Assembly: GCA_900556645.1 (NCBI GenBank)
Contig: USPJ01000010.1
Location: 1 to 12,688, forward strand
DNA length: 12,688 nt
Reading direction: 5' to 3'
Origin: an uncultured Lachnospiraceae bacterium
GTDB lineage: Bacteria; Bacillota_A; Clostridia; Lachnospirales; Lachnospiraceae
Under the pieces are notes generated by a model. That model made no database searches. It had not been told where the DNA came from and saw nothing but the letters and a program-made list of their open reading frames with translations. Shown here one piece after another: positions 1 through 7,210 of this stretch. Position 1 is the first letter of the stretch, and every line of letters starts with the position of its first letter. The translations under genes were made by a program, and so were the position numbers.

Positions 1-854
1 CCAATTACCCATGCGGCTCCATGCTTCACTTTCTCCCCGTATTTTTTTACCAGTTTCTCACTGACCAAAGCTCCCATACAGGAAAATACTCCGGCAAAGA
101 GCATAATGACGCTGATTTCTATTTTATTCAGATTCATTTCATAAAAATACTGCTGCCCGTAATAATAAATACCGGCATAAAAGGTAAATATCAACGAATA
201 AAACAATAAAATTTCCGTTACCTTGGGATTCTCTTTGATGGTTCGAAAGCTTTCCCGAAAATGCATATCCAACCTCTGTTTTTCTTTCTTGGGAAATTCC
301 GGCTCTGTAAGCATCAGGCAAGGAAACAAGGAAACACTCCCTATAAAAATCGCTGCTCCATAGCACCAGACATAAGATATTTCTGCCAGAATTCCACCTA
401 CAAAGGTTCCCAATCCCTGTGCTACCTCAATGATAACCTCCAGTCTGCTGTTGACCCCGTAAAACCTTTCTTCTTTTCCCACTTGTTTCAAACTATCATA
501 GACCAAAGCCTCCTCGGAACCGGATACCAGATTATATCCCCATGCCATAAATACAAAGCTTACGGCAAACTGCCAGAATTCCGAAGAAAATAACATAATC
601 ACAGAAGCCAAGACGCTGCACACTCTTCCATAAATCATTACTTTTTTTCTTCCCCACAAATCTGCCGCCGCACCGGAGGGAACCTCACTTAAAAAACTGA
701 CCACATGGAAAATTCCTTCTAAAATTCCAATCTGCCAGAGATTCATCCCTTTGTAAGCCAGATATAATACCCATATGGCCCCGGAAAAATCAAAATTTGC
801 CAGAAACCGGGACACATAATCTATTTTTATATTTCTCTCTAATTTCTTCTTCAT
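1..854 (-). CDS. MFS transporter, N-terminal 284 codons (gene runs off the left edge)
   Basis: The minus-strand frame is open from an ATG at 854 to the window edge. The translation begins MKKKLERNIKIDYVSRF and reads as repeated hydrophobic helices. The loop after helix 2 carries EVPSGAAADLWGRKK (about residues 57-71), the motif A (G-x-x-x-D-x-x-G-R-K/R) typical of major facilitator drug-efflux carriers. About 284 of roughly 400 residues are visible, so the N-terminal half and the start of the second half are present. AAGGAG lies about 7 bases upstream of the ATG. A strong hairpin with a U-run (896-924) stands just over 40 bases upstream, too close for a promoter between the two, so transcription probably has to read through it. 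An inner-membrane exporter is likely; the substrate cannot be told from sequence. Family call firm, function inferred. Confidence 0.88.
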   Translation of the reverse strand, partial: MKKKLERNIKIDYVSRFLANFDFSGAIWVLYLAYKGMNLWQIGILEGIFHVVSFLSEVPSGAAADLWGRKKVMIYGRVCSVLASVIMLFSSEFWQFAVSFVFMAWGYNLVSGSEEALVYDSLKQVGKEERFYGVNSRLEVIIEVAQGLGTFVGGILAEISYVWCYGAAIFIGSVSLFPCLMLTEPEFPKKEKQRLDMHFRESFRTIKENPKVTEILLFYSLIFTFYAGIYYYGQQYFYEMNLNKIEISVIMLFAGVFSCMGALVSEKLVKKYGEKVKHGAAWVI

Positions 855-893
855 ACAATGAACTCCTTTTTTGCTGATTTTTTATTTCCATAC

Positions 894-924
894 AAAAAGA
901 ACATATCCGCCGGATATGTTCTTT
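894..924 (-). terminator. Intrinsic terminator or attenuator ahead of the MFS gene
   Basis: AAAGAACATATCCG (896-909) and CGGATATGTTCTTT (911-924) are a perfect 14-base inverted repeat around one base. Read on the minus strand the hairpin runs straight into a short T-run and then TGTATGG, the form of a rho-independent terminator. It ends the small ORF/DUF6483 transcript but lies only about 42 bases before the MFS start codon, leaving no room for a separate promoter. It may therefore act as a read-through valve or attenuator for the exporter. A second arm pair, 983-993 with 925-936 (11 pairs, one bulge), forms a hairpin abutting it on the 5' side. Confidence 0.7.
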
Positions 925-966
925 GGGAGTTACTGCTTTCTGTTTTCTCAGATAAAACAAACGATT

Positions 967-1065
967 CTACCTAAAAAAGGACGCAGTAATCCCGTCAACC
1001 TCTAAAATGCATGTTTTTGACAGGCAACTACTGCTGCATACCGGTGTATAACCTAAACCGTTCAT
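967..1065 (-). CDS. Small Cys-containing ORF (32 codons) after the DUF6483-like gene
   Basis: An ATG at 1065 is preceded by AGGAAGGAGATAAA, a near-ideal ribosome binding site overlapping the stop of the upstream gene. The stop codons of the two genes and this start are only 12 bases apart, so translational coupling is likely. The product starts MNGLGYTPVCSSSC and goes on LSKTCILEVDG, ending SFFR. It has three Cys in a C-x3-C-x4-C spacing, no signal peptide and no clear membrane helix. I do not recognise the family. Two readings fit: a small secreted or modified peptide, or a leader peptide. The second is favoured by a stem (983-993 with 925-936) whose 5' arm lies inside the last third of the ORF, next to the terminator ahead of the MFS exporter. 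It may also be a chance ORF, but the binding site argues against that. Confidence 0.5.
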   Translation of the reverse strand: MNGLGYTPVCSSSCLSKTCILEVDGITASFFR

Positions 1066-1077
1066 TTTATCTCCTTC

Positions 1078-1464
1078 CTATTCTTCTATCACATCTTCCA
1101 GAAGGGATTCTGCCATGGTTCCATAACCATAACATTCCGCCAAATAACGGATACCTTCCACCACTTCTTTTCTGGAAAAATGATGTTCCTCTAAAAAATC
1201 ATTACTTTTCTCATTGAGATGTTCATAAAACAAAAGTCCCGTCTCAAAATCTATTTCTCCGTTCTCAGCCGCCTCCCACAGACAATTCTCTGCCTCTTCT
1301 ATCTCTCCGGCATCTACGAGACTCTTCAATCTCTCATATAACTGTCGGGACTCTGCACGGACAATCAACTCTGTCTCTTCGTCCACATCTCTTCCGAAGA
1401 CCAAGGCAATCAGTGTTCGGATAATCTCATGTATCAGTCTCATCACATAGTCTCTCTCAACCAT
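1078..1464 (-). CDS. DUF6483-like small acidic helical protein (128 aa)
   Basis: The product starts MVERDYVMRLIHEIIRTLIALVFGRD, a short amphipathic helix, and continues with acidic, helix-rich sequence carrying a repeat-like pattern (YERLKSLVDAGEIEEAENCLW, then FYEHLNEKSNDFLEEHHF). This layout matches my memory of the DUF6483 family found widely in Lachnospiraceae, whose function is unknown; I could not check it by search. The middle has a TPR-like look (paired helices with small and aromatic residues). GAAGGAG sits 8 bases before the ATG at 1464. A good promoter (TTGCAG, 17 bases, TAGAAT) lies just upstream, so the gene is probably transcribed apart from the lipoprotein gene, together with the small ORF that follows it 12 bases downstream. 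Confidence 0.75.
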   Translation of the reverse strand: MVERDYVMRLIHEIIRTLIALVFGRDVDEETELIVRAESRQLYERLKSLVDAGEIEEAENCLWEAAENGEIDFETGLLFYEHLNEKSNDFLEEHHFSRKEVVEGIRYLAECYGYGTMAESLLEDVIEE

Positions 1465-1521
1465 GTCTGTCTCCTTCTACAATTTTTCTGTTCCATTATC
1501 AGTATGACTCTGACATTTTAT

Positions 1522-1550
1522 ATTCTAGTAGATAAACCGCAAAACTGCAA
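1522..1550 (-). promoter_or_regulatory. Sigma-A-like promoter for the DUF6483-like gene and small ORF
   Basis: On the minus strand TTGCAG (1550-1545) is followed after exactly 17 bases by TAGAAT (1527-1522), five of six matches to the consensus -10. The start of transcription would fall near 1515, about 50 bases ahead of the ATG at 1464. The site lies directly beyond the stop codon of the lipoprotein gene, in an 89-base gap. Confidence 0.55.
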
Positions 1551-1553
1551 CCC

Positions 1554-2996
1554 TTATTTCTGCCGTTCCCACGTCCGTCCTTCATCCAGACTGACAAAAC
1601 GGTATTTTCCGCCCTCTTCTTTAGAGTAAGCTTCTTCTCCCACATACAAGGTGTAGACACCGTCTTCTAAAACCGGAGCATATGCCATTCCATAATATTC
1701 CGGTACATTTTCAAAAACTGCTTCTGTCCATGTACTTCCTCCATCCCCCGTTACCAGCATATACGGTTTTTCTGAAGACCGCACACAGACAAAGCCGTTC
1801 TGTTCCGTCACGAAGGAAAAATCTGTGGTAATGGAGTGAATATGCTCTTGGATTCCCTCCACCGGAAGAAAGCTTTTTCCTCCATCGGTACTTTTATACA
1901 GAAGATTTCCTTCCTGCGACATGGTTCTTCCTCCGGTGGAAAGAACATATATTACACCACTGTTTTCCGGTACTGAAACAAATTCCGCCCTCACATCCAT
2001 ACTGTCAGAAATGACTGTCTTTGTAAAATTTTTTCCGCCGTCCGTACTGACCAGAGCTGAAAACGGTACAGAGGTACTTCCGCCATAGAGAAAAATTGTC
2101 AAATCCTCTGAGACATAATAGCTCCCTGCCTGTAGCGATGTGAACTTTCCGTCCCGTTCATCCCCTCTTGCAGTCAGTAGCTCCCAGCTGATGGGAACCT
2201 CTCTCCAGTTTGCACCATCGTCATAGGTTACTAACAGTTTTTTATTTTCAACCTTCGCTCTGCACACTTCTAACGGCGTAGGTTGAATGTCCGGAATATT
2301 CTCATAGAAGCTTTGATATTCCGGATATTTTTCATAAAAAGCAGCTAAGGTCTGCCCTCCATCTGCCACCCCTGCCAGTTCAAAAACATAATCCTTTGCC
2401 ATCCTGCCGTGAATTGCCCAGTTTCCGTACAGCCACGTTCCGTCTTTTGTGGTTACCACTTGCCCCCATTCCGAATGTTCCTGACGATACCATGAGATTT
2501 CCTCCTCCGGTACATATTTTCTGAAATCCACTAACATAACAAACTCATTTCTGTCCCCTGCCAGCAGATTGAAGGAAAGCACCTCCACCGTAGTCTGAAA
2601 GTAATCCTCATTCGGGTCATATTTCTGCTGCTCCTGTGCACTCATATAAGAGCGGATAAACACATCTATCAAAAGATTGCAGGAATCCCCGTAGCGGTCT
2701 GCATCCCGAAGGCGTACCTGATAAGGTTCATCCGCTTTGATTCCTTCAAAGTCTATTTTTTCTTCATAGGCATCCTCTGACTGAAACTGCTTATAATAAG
2801 CATCCTCACCCACTGCCGGAAGTTCCAGCATTTTCTGAATAGCGGTATCATCAAACACCTCCAGATTTTTATTTTCCAGATAGTGATTATCTTTCTGTTT
2901 TTCTGCTGTTTCCTCAGTCTTTGTTGTTTTTCCACAGCCACAGATAAGAAATGCTATGGTCAAAAGCAAGATGCATAATTTAAAATTTTTCTTCAT
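1554..2996 (-). CDS. Lipoprotein with Asp-box (BNR/sialidase-type) repeats
   Basis: The 480-residue product begins MKKNFKLCILLLTIAFLICGCG, a signal peptide with lipobox LICGC and Cys21 as the expected lipidated residue, so it should sit on the outer face of the membrane. The second half carries five Asp-box-like motifs (S-x-D-x-G-x-x-W/F): YDDGANW about 258-264, STDGGKNF 317-324, STDGGKSF 369-376, TGDGGSTW 416-423 and SLDEGRTW 469-476. Regular spacing of about 47-59 residues suggests a beta-propeller. Asp boxes are structural, shared by sialidases, photosystem factors and sortilin-like proteins, so catalysis is not implied, and I see no clear FRIP motif or catalytic sialidase triad. The start overlaps the stop of the upstream membrane protein gene by four bases (ATGA), implying coupled translation and joint work of the two proteins. 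Fold call good, role unknown. Confidence 0.8.
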   Translation of the reverse strand: MKKNFKLCILLLTIAFLICGCGKTTKTEETAEKQKDNHYLENKNLEVFDDTAIQKMLELPAVGEDAYYKQFQSEDAYEEKIDFEGIKADEPYQVRLRDADRYGDSCNLLIDVFIRSYMSAQEQQKYDPNEDYFQTTVEVLSFNLLAGDRNEFVMLVDFRKYVPEEEISWYRQEHSEWGQVVTTKDGTWLYGNWAIHGRMAKDYVFELAGVADGGQTLAAFYEKYPEYQSFYENIPDIQPTPLEVCRAKVENKKLLVTYDDGANWREVPISWELLTARGDERDGKFTSLQAGSYYVSEDLTIFLYGGSTSVPFSALVSTDGGKNFTKTVISDSMDVRAEFVSVPENSGVIYVLSTGGRTMSQEGNLLYKSTDGGKSFLPVEGIQEHIHSITTDFSFVTEQNGFVCVRSSEKPYMLVTGDGGSTWTEAVFENVPEYYGMAYAPVLEDGVYTLYVGEEAYSKEEGGKYRFVSLDEGRTWERQK

Positions 2997-3787
2997 CGCA
3001 CATTCTCCTCTTCCGACGTACGTTCACAATAGATGTAACGTTTTGGTATTATGGATTCGTCCTTCGGACAAAAAACCGACACCGTAGGACCTTTGATTTC
3101 CTGATATACAATTTCGGAAGGAATATCAATATGCTTCTCTTTATCAATGTAATAGATTCCCTCGGTATTATATCCCCAGTCCCGGACTCCCTTATAAAGG
3201 ATTCCGTATTCCGGTTCTTCCCAGTCTTTGACTGCATCCTCCACCGGAATCACCCGCAATGCCTCAAAGAGAACATTTACATCCTTCTCCACATCATAGA
3301 CATCTCCGGTTCCGCCCCCAAACCAAACACTGATATAGACCGATTTACTTCTGTCATAGCTGATAAGATAACTGTCCACATAGGTATAGCGTTCATCATA
3401 ACCGTACCACATGGTATCTATGGACGAAATGGTTCCGTCCGGTGCAAAATGCAGATTGAAACTGTTTTTTAGCATCATATGCTGGGGAAAATCAATTACT
3501 TTTCCTAAATCCTCCAACAGACCGTCAATACCATCCTCATAAATATTGTCATGCTTGAGCTTTACCGTTTTCTTATTCTGTCCCATATGGTATTCCTGCC
3601 GGATTCTGTCCAGAACCTGGGGATACCGATGTACAACCAACGCTGCCGCAAACAATATTATCAGTAAGATACCTATCAAAATTCCTATGACAACCCGTTT
3701 TCTGGATTTTTTCCTTGGTCTTTGAAAATCCTCTTGAGACATTTTTCTATCCGTTCTGTATCGCTTTATATTTTCTGCAAGACTCAT
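2993..3787 (-). CDS. Membrane-anchored protein with a truncated XRE-type HTH stub
   Basis: The start at 3787 is chosen because GGAGGTGGACAG precedes this ATG; an upstream in-frame TTG at 3838 has no binding site. The 264-residue product opens MSLAENIKRYRTDRKMSQED, the first helix and start of the second of a classic XRE/Cro HTH domain. Instead of the usual rest of the HTH (recognition helix, S-x-W-E-x-G) it passes at once to FQRPRKKSRKR and a single membrane helix (about residues 31-53). The rest, about 210 residues, should be outside and contains no motif I recognise. Proteins built as HTH, membrane helix and external domain are common in clostridia as membrane-bound regulators; this copy seems to have lost its DNA-binding part. 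It overlaps the Asp-box lipoprotein gene by four bases. It may still work as an envelope partner of that lipoprotein. Confidence 0.75.
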   Translation of the reverse strand: MSLAENIKRYRTDRKMSQEDFQRPRKKSRKRVVIGILIGILLIILFAAALVVHRYPQVLDRIRQEYHMGQNKKTVKLKHDNIYEDGIDGLLEDLGKVIDFPQHMMLKNSFNLHFAPDGTISSIDTMWYGYDERYTYVDSYLISYDRSKSVYISVWFGGGTGDVYDVEKDVNVLFEALRVIPVEDAVKDWEEPEYGILYKGVRDWGYNTEGIYYIDKEKHIDIPSEIVYQEIKGPTVSVFCPKDESIIPKRYIYCERTSEEENVR

Positions 3788-3862
3788 CTGTCCACCTCCA
3801 AAAAGAGTATTGCAAACATACCTCTTTTTTTCTACCAACTTTGCCGCAACTATTGGTTGCTT

Positions 3863-4915
3863 TTATGAAAAATGGGCATGATTATGGTTACCTAACTCCT
3901 CATGACCATGCAGATGTTGTTGGGAATCCTCACCATGAACATGCATATGGGTATGCTCATGACTATGTTCATGGCTGTGTACCATATTTCCATGACGATG
4001 CTCATGGGTATGGATATGCTGATGCTCATGGGTGTGCTGTAATGCTATGGTATCCTTTACCATTAACCATGTACTGACTGCCATAATTGCCAGTGCTACA
4101 TAAAAACGCATCTGAGGATGTTCCCCCAACAGCAACACACTGAACGCCACTCCCAAAAAAGGTGCTATGGAATAATAGGCACTGGTTTTTGCCGCTCCCA
4201 GCTCCTTTTGTGCCAAAATGTAAAAATGGATACTCAAACCATAGGCTACGAAGCCCAGCAACAACACCGGAAGTATCCAGCGGATTTCCGGGATAGCTTC
4301 TCCCAACAGCTTCGCTACTATCAGGCTTCCCAAACCGGAAAAGCATCCTTTTATGACCACAATCTCCACAGAGCTTTTACTACTGAGCATTCTGGTACAG
4401 TTATTTTCAAATCCCCAGCAGATACAGGCACCTAACACAAACAGAGAACCCCTGTGAAAGGCAAGGCTCTCTGTTCCCTCAAATCCCAGTATCACACTGG
4501 CCAAAGTCACCAATCCGATTGCAACCCACAGTCTTTTCGACAAAACCTCATGGAATATCAGCAGGGCAATCAGTGAGGTTGCCACAATTTCAAAATTATT
4601 CAGAAGGGACACATTTGCCGATGTGGTCATTGAAATTCCAAACATCAGTAAAATTGGTGCCGCTATATCCAGCAATACCATGGCTGCCACATAGGGGAAT
4701 TCTTTTTTCGTCAAAGGTTCCCGCTTATAGTCTTTTCCCAGCAGCATTTCCACGCCACGGCATATTGACAGACCCACGCCTGCTCCCAAATAGAGAAACG
4801 CCGCCATCATGGTGGGTTCCACATATTGTATGAGAATTTTTGACAGCGGAACATTTACCGCATAAAGAGCTGCCGCCAGAATGGCAAAGCCTGCTGCTGT
4901 CCTGCTTTTTTTCAT
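3863..4915 (-). CDS. EamA/DMT-superfamily transporter with a long histidine-rich C-terminal tail
   Basis: The first 290 or so residues are a standard ten-helix EamA carrier made of two repeats, starting MKKSRTAAGFAILAAALYAVN; conserved features include NVSLLNNFEIVATSLIALLIF (about 101-121) and SAYYSIAPFLGVAFSVLLLGE (245-265). After a final helix ending about 287 comes a tail of some 57 residues with 22 His, mostly in H-x-H steps (HTHEHQHIHTHEHRHG, HSHEHSHEHTHMHVHG, HLHGHEE, HNHAH). By EamA topology it should lie in the cytoplasm. Such tails bind Zn, Ni, Co or Cu in ZIP, CDF and metallochaperone proteins, so metal transport or metal sensing is a fair inference. EamA carriers more often move metabolites, and the tail could simply buffer metal. 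The ATG overlaps the stop of the preceding EamA gene by four bases, with GGGAGG about 8 bases upstream. Confidence 0.9.
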   Translation of the reverse strand: MKKSRTAAGFAILAAALYAVNVPLSKILIQYVEPTMMAAFLYLGAGVGLSICRGVEMLLGKDYKREPLTKKEFPYVAAMVLLDIAAPILLMFGISMTTSANVSLLNNFEIVATSLIALLIFHEVLSKRLWVAIGLVTLASVILGFEGTESLAFHRGSLFVLGACICWGFENNCTRMLSSKSSVEIVVIKGCFSGLGSLIVAKLLGEAIPEIRWILPVLLLGFVAYGLSIHFYILAQKELGAAKTSAYYSIAPFLGVAFSVLLLGEHPQMRFYVALAIMAVSTWLMVKDTIALQHTHEHQHIHTHEHRHGNMVHSHEHSHEHTHMHVHGEDSQQHLHGHEELGNHNHAHFS

Positions 4916-5835
4916 CCTTCACAACCTCCCTGACCTTTTGCCGCCTCTTCCCGCAAAGCCGGCACTGCCAACAGAATTACCATAGCCAAAATACATACAA
5001 AGCCTATGTAATCCACCAGTTCAAATTTTGTTTTTAACCAAAGAGATGCAAACAACGGTGCCGCAATGGTTTCCACCGAAGCAAGTAACCCGGCTTTTAC
5101 CCCGCCTATATCTGCAATGATCTGGAAATATGCCGTAAATGCCAAAATGGTTCCGATTACCACAATAACCAACATTGCCAAAAATACTTCTTTGTCCACA
5201 GACAAATCCCGATTCCAGCTCTGCAAAGCCACCATCAGCACCATACCTCCAATGAGCATGGCATATCCGGTTACTGTTTGATTTCCATATTCCCGAATCA
5301 ATTTTCCCGGAAGCAATGTATAGGTCATCAGTGCCACTGCTGCCACCAGTCCCCACACAAGTCCCTGGGTGGACAGCACCATGTTTCCCACATCCCCATG
5401 GGTTGCCAGCAGATAAATTCCTGTCAATGCCAGTACAAGTCCCACCACCTCAAAGGATTTTGGATATCTTTTCATGGAAACACAGGTAAAAATTAAAATA
5501 AATGCCTCTCCCAGATATTGTATGGCTGTGGCTGTTCCCGCATTGGAATAGCGGATTGCCTGCATATAACCAAATTGAACTGCCATTAGTCCCAGCAGAG
5601 AAAAAAGCAGAAGTCTCGCAACTGCCTGCTTTTCATTCCAGATTCTTCTGACATTCTGAGGCTGACTCCACAATGCCAGCAACAGCAGAACCACCCCGGA
5701 TATCAACATCCTTACTACTGTCAGCCATCCTGCATCCACATTTTTTTCTGTAAATAGATACTGTCCCACCGTGCCGGACATCCCCCAACAGATACCTGCC
5801 ACCAACGCTAAAAAAACTCCGCGTATTACTTTCAT
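4912..5835 (-). CDS. EamA/DMT-superfamily transporter (307 aa)
   Basis: I start this gene at the ATG at 5835 (MKVIRGVFLALVAGICWGMSG), since the first EamA helix begins there; the in-frame extension up to 5910 is basic, overlaps the end of the VOC gene and is not family-like. A binding site AAGGAG stands about 12 bases upstream, with AGGA closer. Two EamA repeats of five helices are visible: residues 1 to about 140 with GTATAIQYLGEAFILIFTCVS, and about 150-295 with the matching AGLLASVETIAAPLFASLWL. The YicL-like group of COG0697 is the best fit. Substrate unknown. It lies 34 bases after the VOC gene and overlaps the His-tailed EamA gene by four bases, so VOC, EamA and EamA probably form one operon, and the two carriers may work together or in sequence. 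Confidence 0.88.
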   Translation of the reverse strand: MKVIRGVFLALVAGICWGMSGTVGQYLFTEKNVDAGWLTVVRMLISGVVLLLLALWSQPQNVRRIWNEKQAVARLLLFSLLGLMAVQFGYMQAIRYSNAGTATAIQYLGEAFILIFTCVSMKRYPKSFEVVGLVLALTGIYLLATHGDVGNMVLSTQGLVWGLVAAVALMTYTLLPGKLIREYGNQTVTGYAMLIGGMVLMVALQSWNRDLSVDKEVFLAMLVIVVIGTILAFTAYFQIIADIGGVKAGLLASVETIAAPLFASLWLKTKFELVDYIGFVCILAMVILLAVPALREEAAKGQGGCEG

Positions 5836-5869
5836 TTTCCTAAAAATCTCCTTTGTACCTTTTCTAATC

Positions 5870-6250
5870 TTATTTCTTCTGCCATTTCTCCATAGGTTCA
5901 CCAATTTCAATCATATGCTTGTCCGGATCATAAATGCGGATGACCCTTTGACCCCAGTCATGTTCTATCATCCGATTGACATATTCGATGTCAAAGGAAC
6001 TGTTCTCCAGCTTTTGTGAAAATTCTTCCAAGTCTGTTTCCTCAAAATACAGCTCCGCATCATTTCCCTTGGGAATTACTTCTCTTTCGATGAATTTTTC
6101 CCAGATTTTCTTATCCTGAAGCACCAGTCCCTCAGTCAGTATCACGTTCCCGTCAAAATCCACCACCACGTCCAGTCCAAATAATTCTTTATAGAAAGCT
6201 TTAGATTTCTCAATATCCTCCACTACAATCAACACATTTTTCAGTTTCAT
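5870..6250 (-). CDS. VOC-superfamily protein (glyoxalase/bleomycin-resistance/dioxygenase fold)
   Basis: A 126-residue protein with the paired beta-alpha-beta-beta-beta modules of the vicinal oxygen chelate fold. MKLKNVLIVVEDIEKSKAFY is the usual first strand and helix, followed by LFGLDVVVDFDGNVIL; the second module ends in VIRIYDPDKHMIEIGEPME, where the Glu in the last strand is a usual metal ligand and the D-P-D-x-H-x-I-E-I pattern is characteristic. Length is normal for single-chain VOC proteins acting as dimers. AGAGGAAAATC precedes the ATG. Members range from glyoxalase I to antibiotic-binding proteins; substrate cannot be given. The gene heads the likely operon with the two EamA carriers, which would suit a detoxification or export set, though that is inference. 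Confidence 0.85.
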   Translation of the reverse strand: MKLKNVLIVVEDIEKSKAFYKELFGLDVVVDFDGNVILTEGLVLQDKKIWEKFIEREVIPKGNDAELYFEETDLEEFSQKLENSSFDIEYVNRMIEHDWGQRVIRIYDPDKHMIEIGEPMEKWQKK

Positions 6251-6362
6251 GATTTTCCTCTACTTTCCTTTTTTGCTCCTTTATAGGGCAGATGTACTCC
6301 TAAAAAATCTAATTTATTTCTTTTATCTCCTTCATTAATTCCCTTCCCGGAAAAGCAATATC

Positions 6363-7187
6363 TTACAATAATATTTCCGTACCAGTTGACAAATAATGTA
6401 ATCTCTCCCCCAGCTTATATTTCATCTTTTTATATGCTTTTATTCCGGTACAATGGCAAGTATAATAATCACTCTTCTTTTTTTCTAAAGCATTCGTTAT
6501 ATTAGCAATCATTTCATCACTCTCATATTTTTTTGTTGGGGGATTATATAAATGAAATCCTCCGACCACAGTCGAAATCTCACTTAAAATCAATTTTTCC
6601 GCCTGATTCTGTATATTCACAATTCCCGTATGTGAACAGCCTGAAAATAACACCCTTTTCCCGTTTGCTGTAATAATCAAATTCTGCTCATGGCAAAAAT
6701 CATCTGGCACCATCCGTTTTTGCTTCTTCGTATACAATGCCTTGTTTGATTTTGAAAAATAAGTATCGGATGTTACATTTGAAAAAAGGAACAACTCTTC
6801 ATCTATCCTCATTTCATCAGTGGTAACTACTATCTGTTCATTATTGAGCAATTCCTCATCCAATCCCACATCAAACGGAAGTCCCAACACCTTGATGTAA
6901 TGTGGTTCAAACGCTGCTTTTCTTATATATATCTTTGCTTCAGAGTTCAAAGACATAAAGGCTTTTAAAGCTCCACCATGGTCTTTATGTCCATGGGATA
7001 TAATTACCGTATCAATTTCCGAAATATCTATTTGCATCTTTTTTGCATTTTCAATGAACAAATCATCCTGTCCTACATCAAACAGTATTTTATGTTTTTC
7101 GGTCTCTATGTATAGACACAATCCATGTTTGCAACGATATTCCGATGACAACGTTGTATTCTCAACCAATGTTACTATTTTTAGCAT
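6363..7187 (-). CDS. MBL-fold metallohydrolase, COG1237-like
   Basis: The 274-residue product has the full set of metallo-beta-lactamase fold motifs: HGHKDHGG (about 65-72), a downstream His in FSGCSHTGIVN (181-191), the GGFHL motif (209-213) and a terminal CHCTG (244-248). The last two, with the N-terminal LVENTTLSSEYRCKHGLCLYIET, are typical of COG1237, annotated as dihydropterin ribofuranosyl-aminobenzene phosphate synthase-like or simply metal-dependent hydrolases. Two metal ions are expected. No signal peptide, so it should be cytoplasmic. The binding site for the ATG at 7187 is weak (AGGAG about 13 bases upstream). The DNA here looks more AT-rich than the EamA genes to its left, and a decayed remnant lies 23 bases upstream, so it may have come in with other DNA. 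Physiological substrate unknown. Confidence 0.85.
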   Translation of the reverse strand: MLKIVTLVENTTLSSEYRCKHGLCLYIETEKHKILFDVGQDDLFIENAKKMQIDISEIDTVIISHGHKDHGGALKAFMSLNSEAKIYIRKAAFEPHYIKVLGLPFDVGLDEELLNNEQIVVTTDEMRIDEELFLFSNVTSDTYFSKSNKALYTKKQKRMVPDDFCHEQNLIITANGKRVLFSGCSHTGIVNIQNQAEKLILSEISTVVGGFHLYNPPTKKYESDEMIANITNALEKKKSDYYTCHCTGIKAYKKMKYKLGERLHYLSTGTEILL

Positions 7188-7210
7188 AGACTGTTTTATC
7201 TCCTGTCCTT

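Noticed and set aside
1..593. Plus-strand open frames at 21-209 and 261-593
   Set aside because: They lie opposite the MFS gene, whose minus-strand frame is open throughout and has clear transporter motifs.
3788..3838. An upstream extension of the membrane protein from a TTG at 3838
   Set aside because: No ribosome binding site; GGAGGTGGACAG points clearly to the ATG at 3787, where the HTH-like sequence begins.
3715..4077. A plus-strand open frame rich in His, Tyr and Gly opposite the EamA tail
   Set aside because: It is the mirror image of the CAT/ATG-rich His-tail codons; no ribosome binding site and no family resemblance.
4118..4833. Plus-strand and alternative-frame ORFs across the EamA genes
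   Set aside because: Shadow frames without binding sites or recognisable protein features.
5836..5910. A 25-residue basic N-terminal extension of the first EamA carrier
   Set aside because: It overlaps the end of the VOC gene, and the first membrane helix follows directly from the ATG at 5835.
6248..6362. An open minus-strand frame ending in HLPYKGAKKESRGKS that overlaps the VOC start codon
   Set aside because: It has no in-frame start codon with a binding site; at most a remnant of a lost gene tail.
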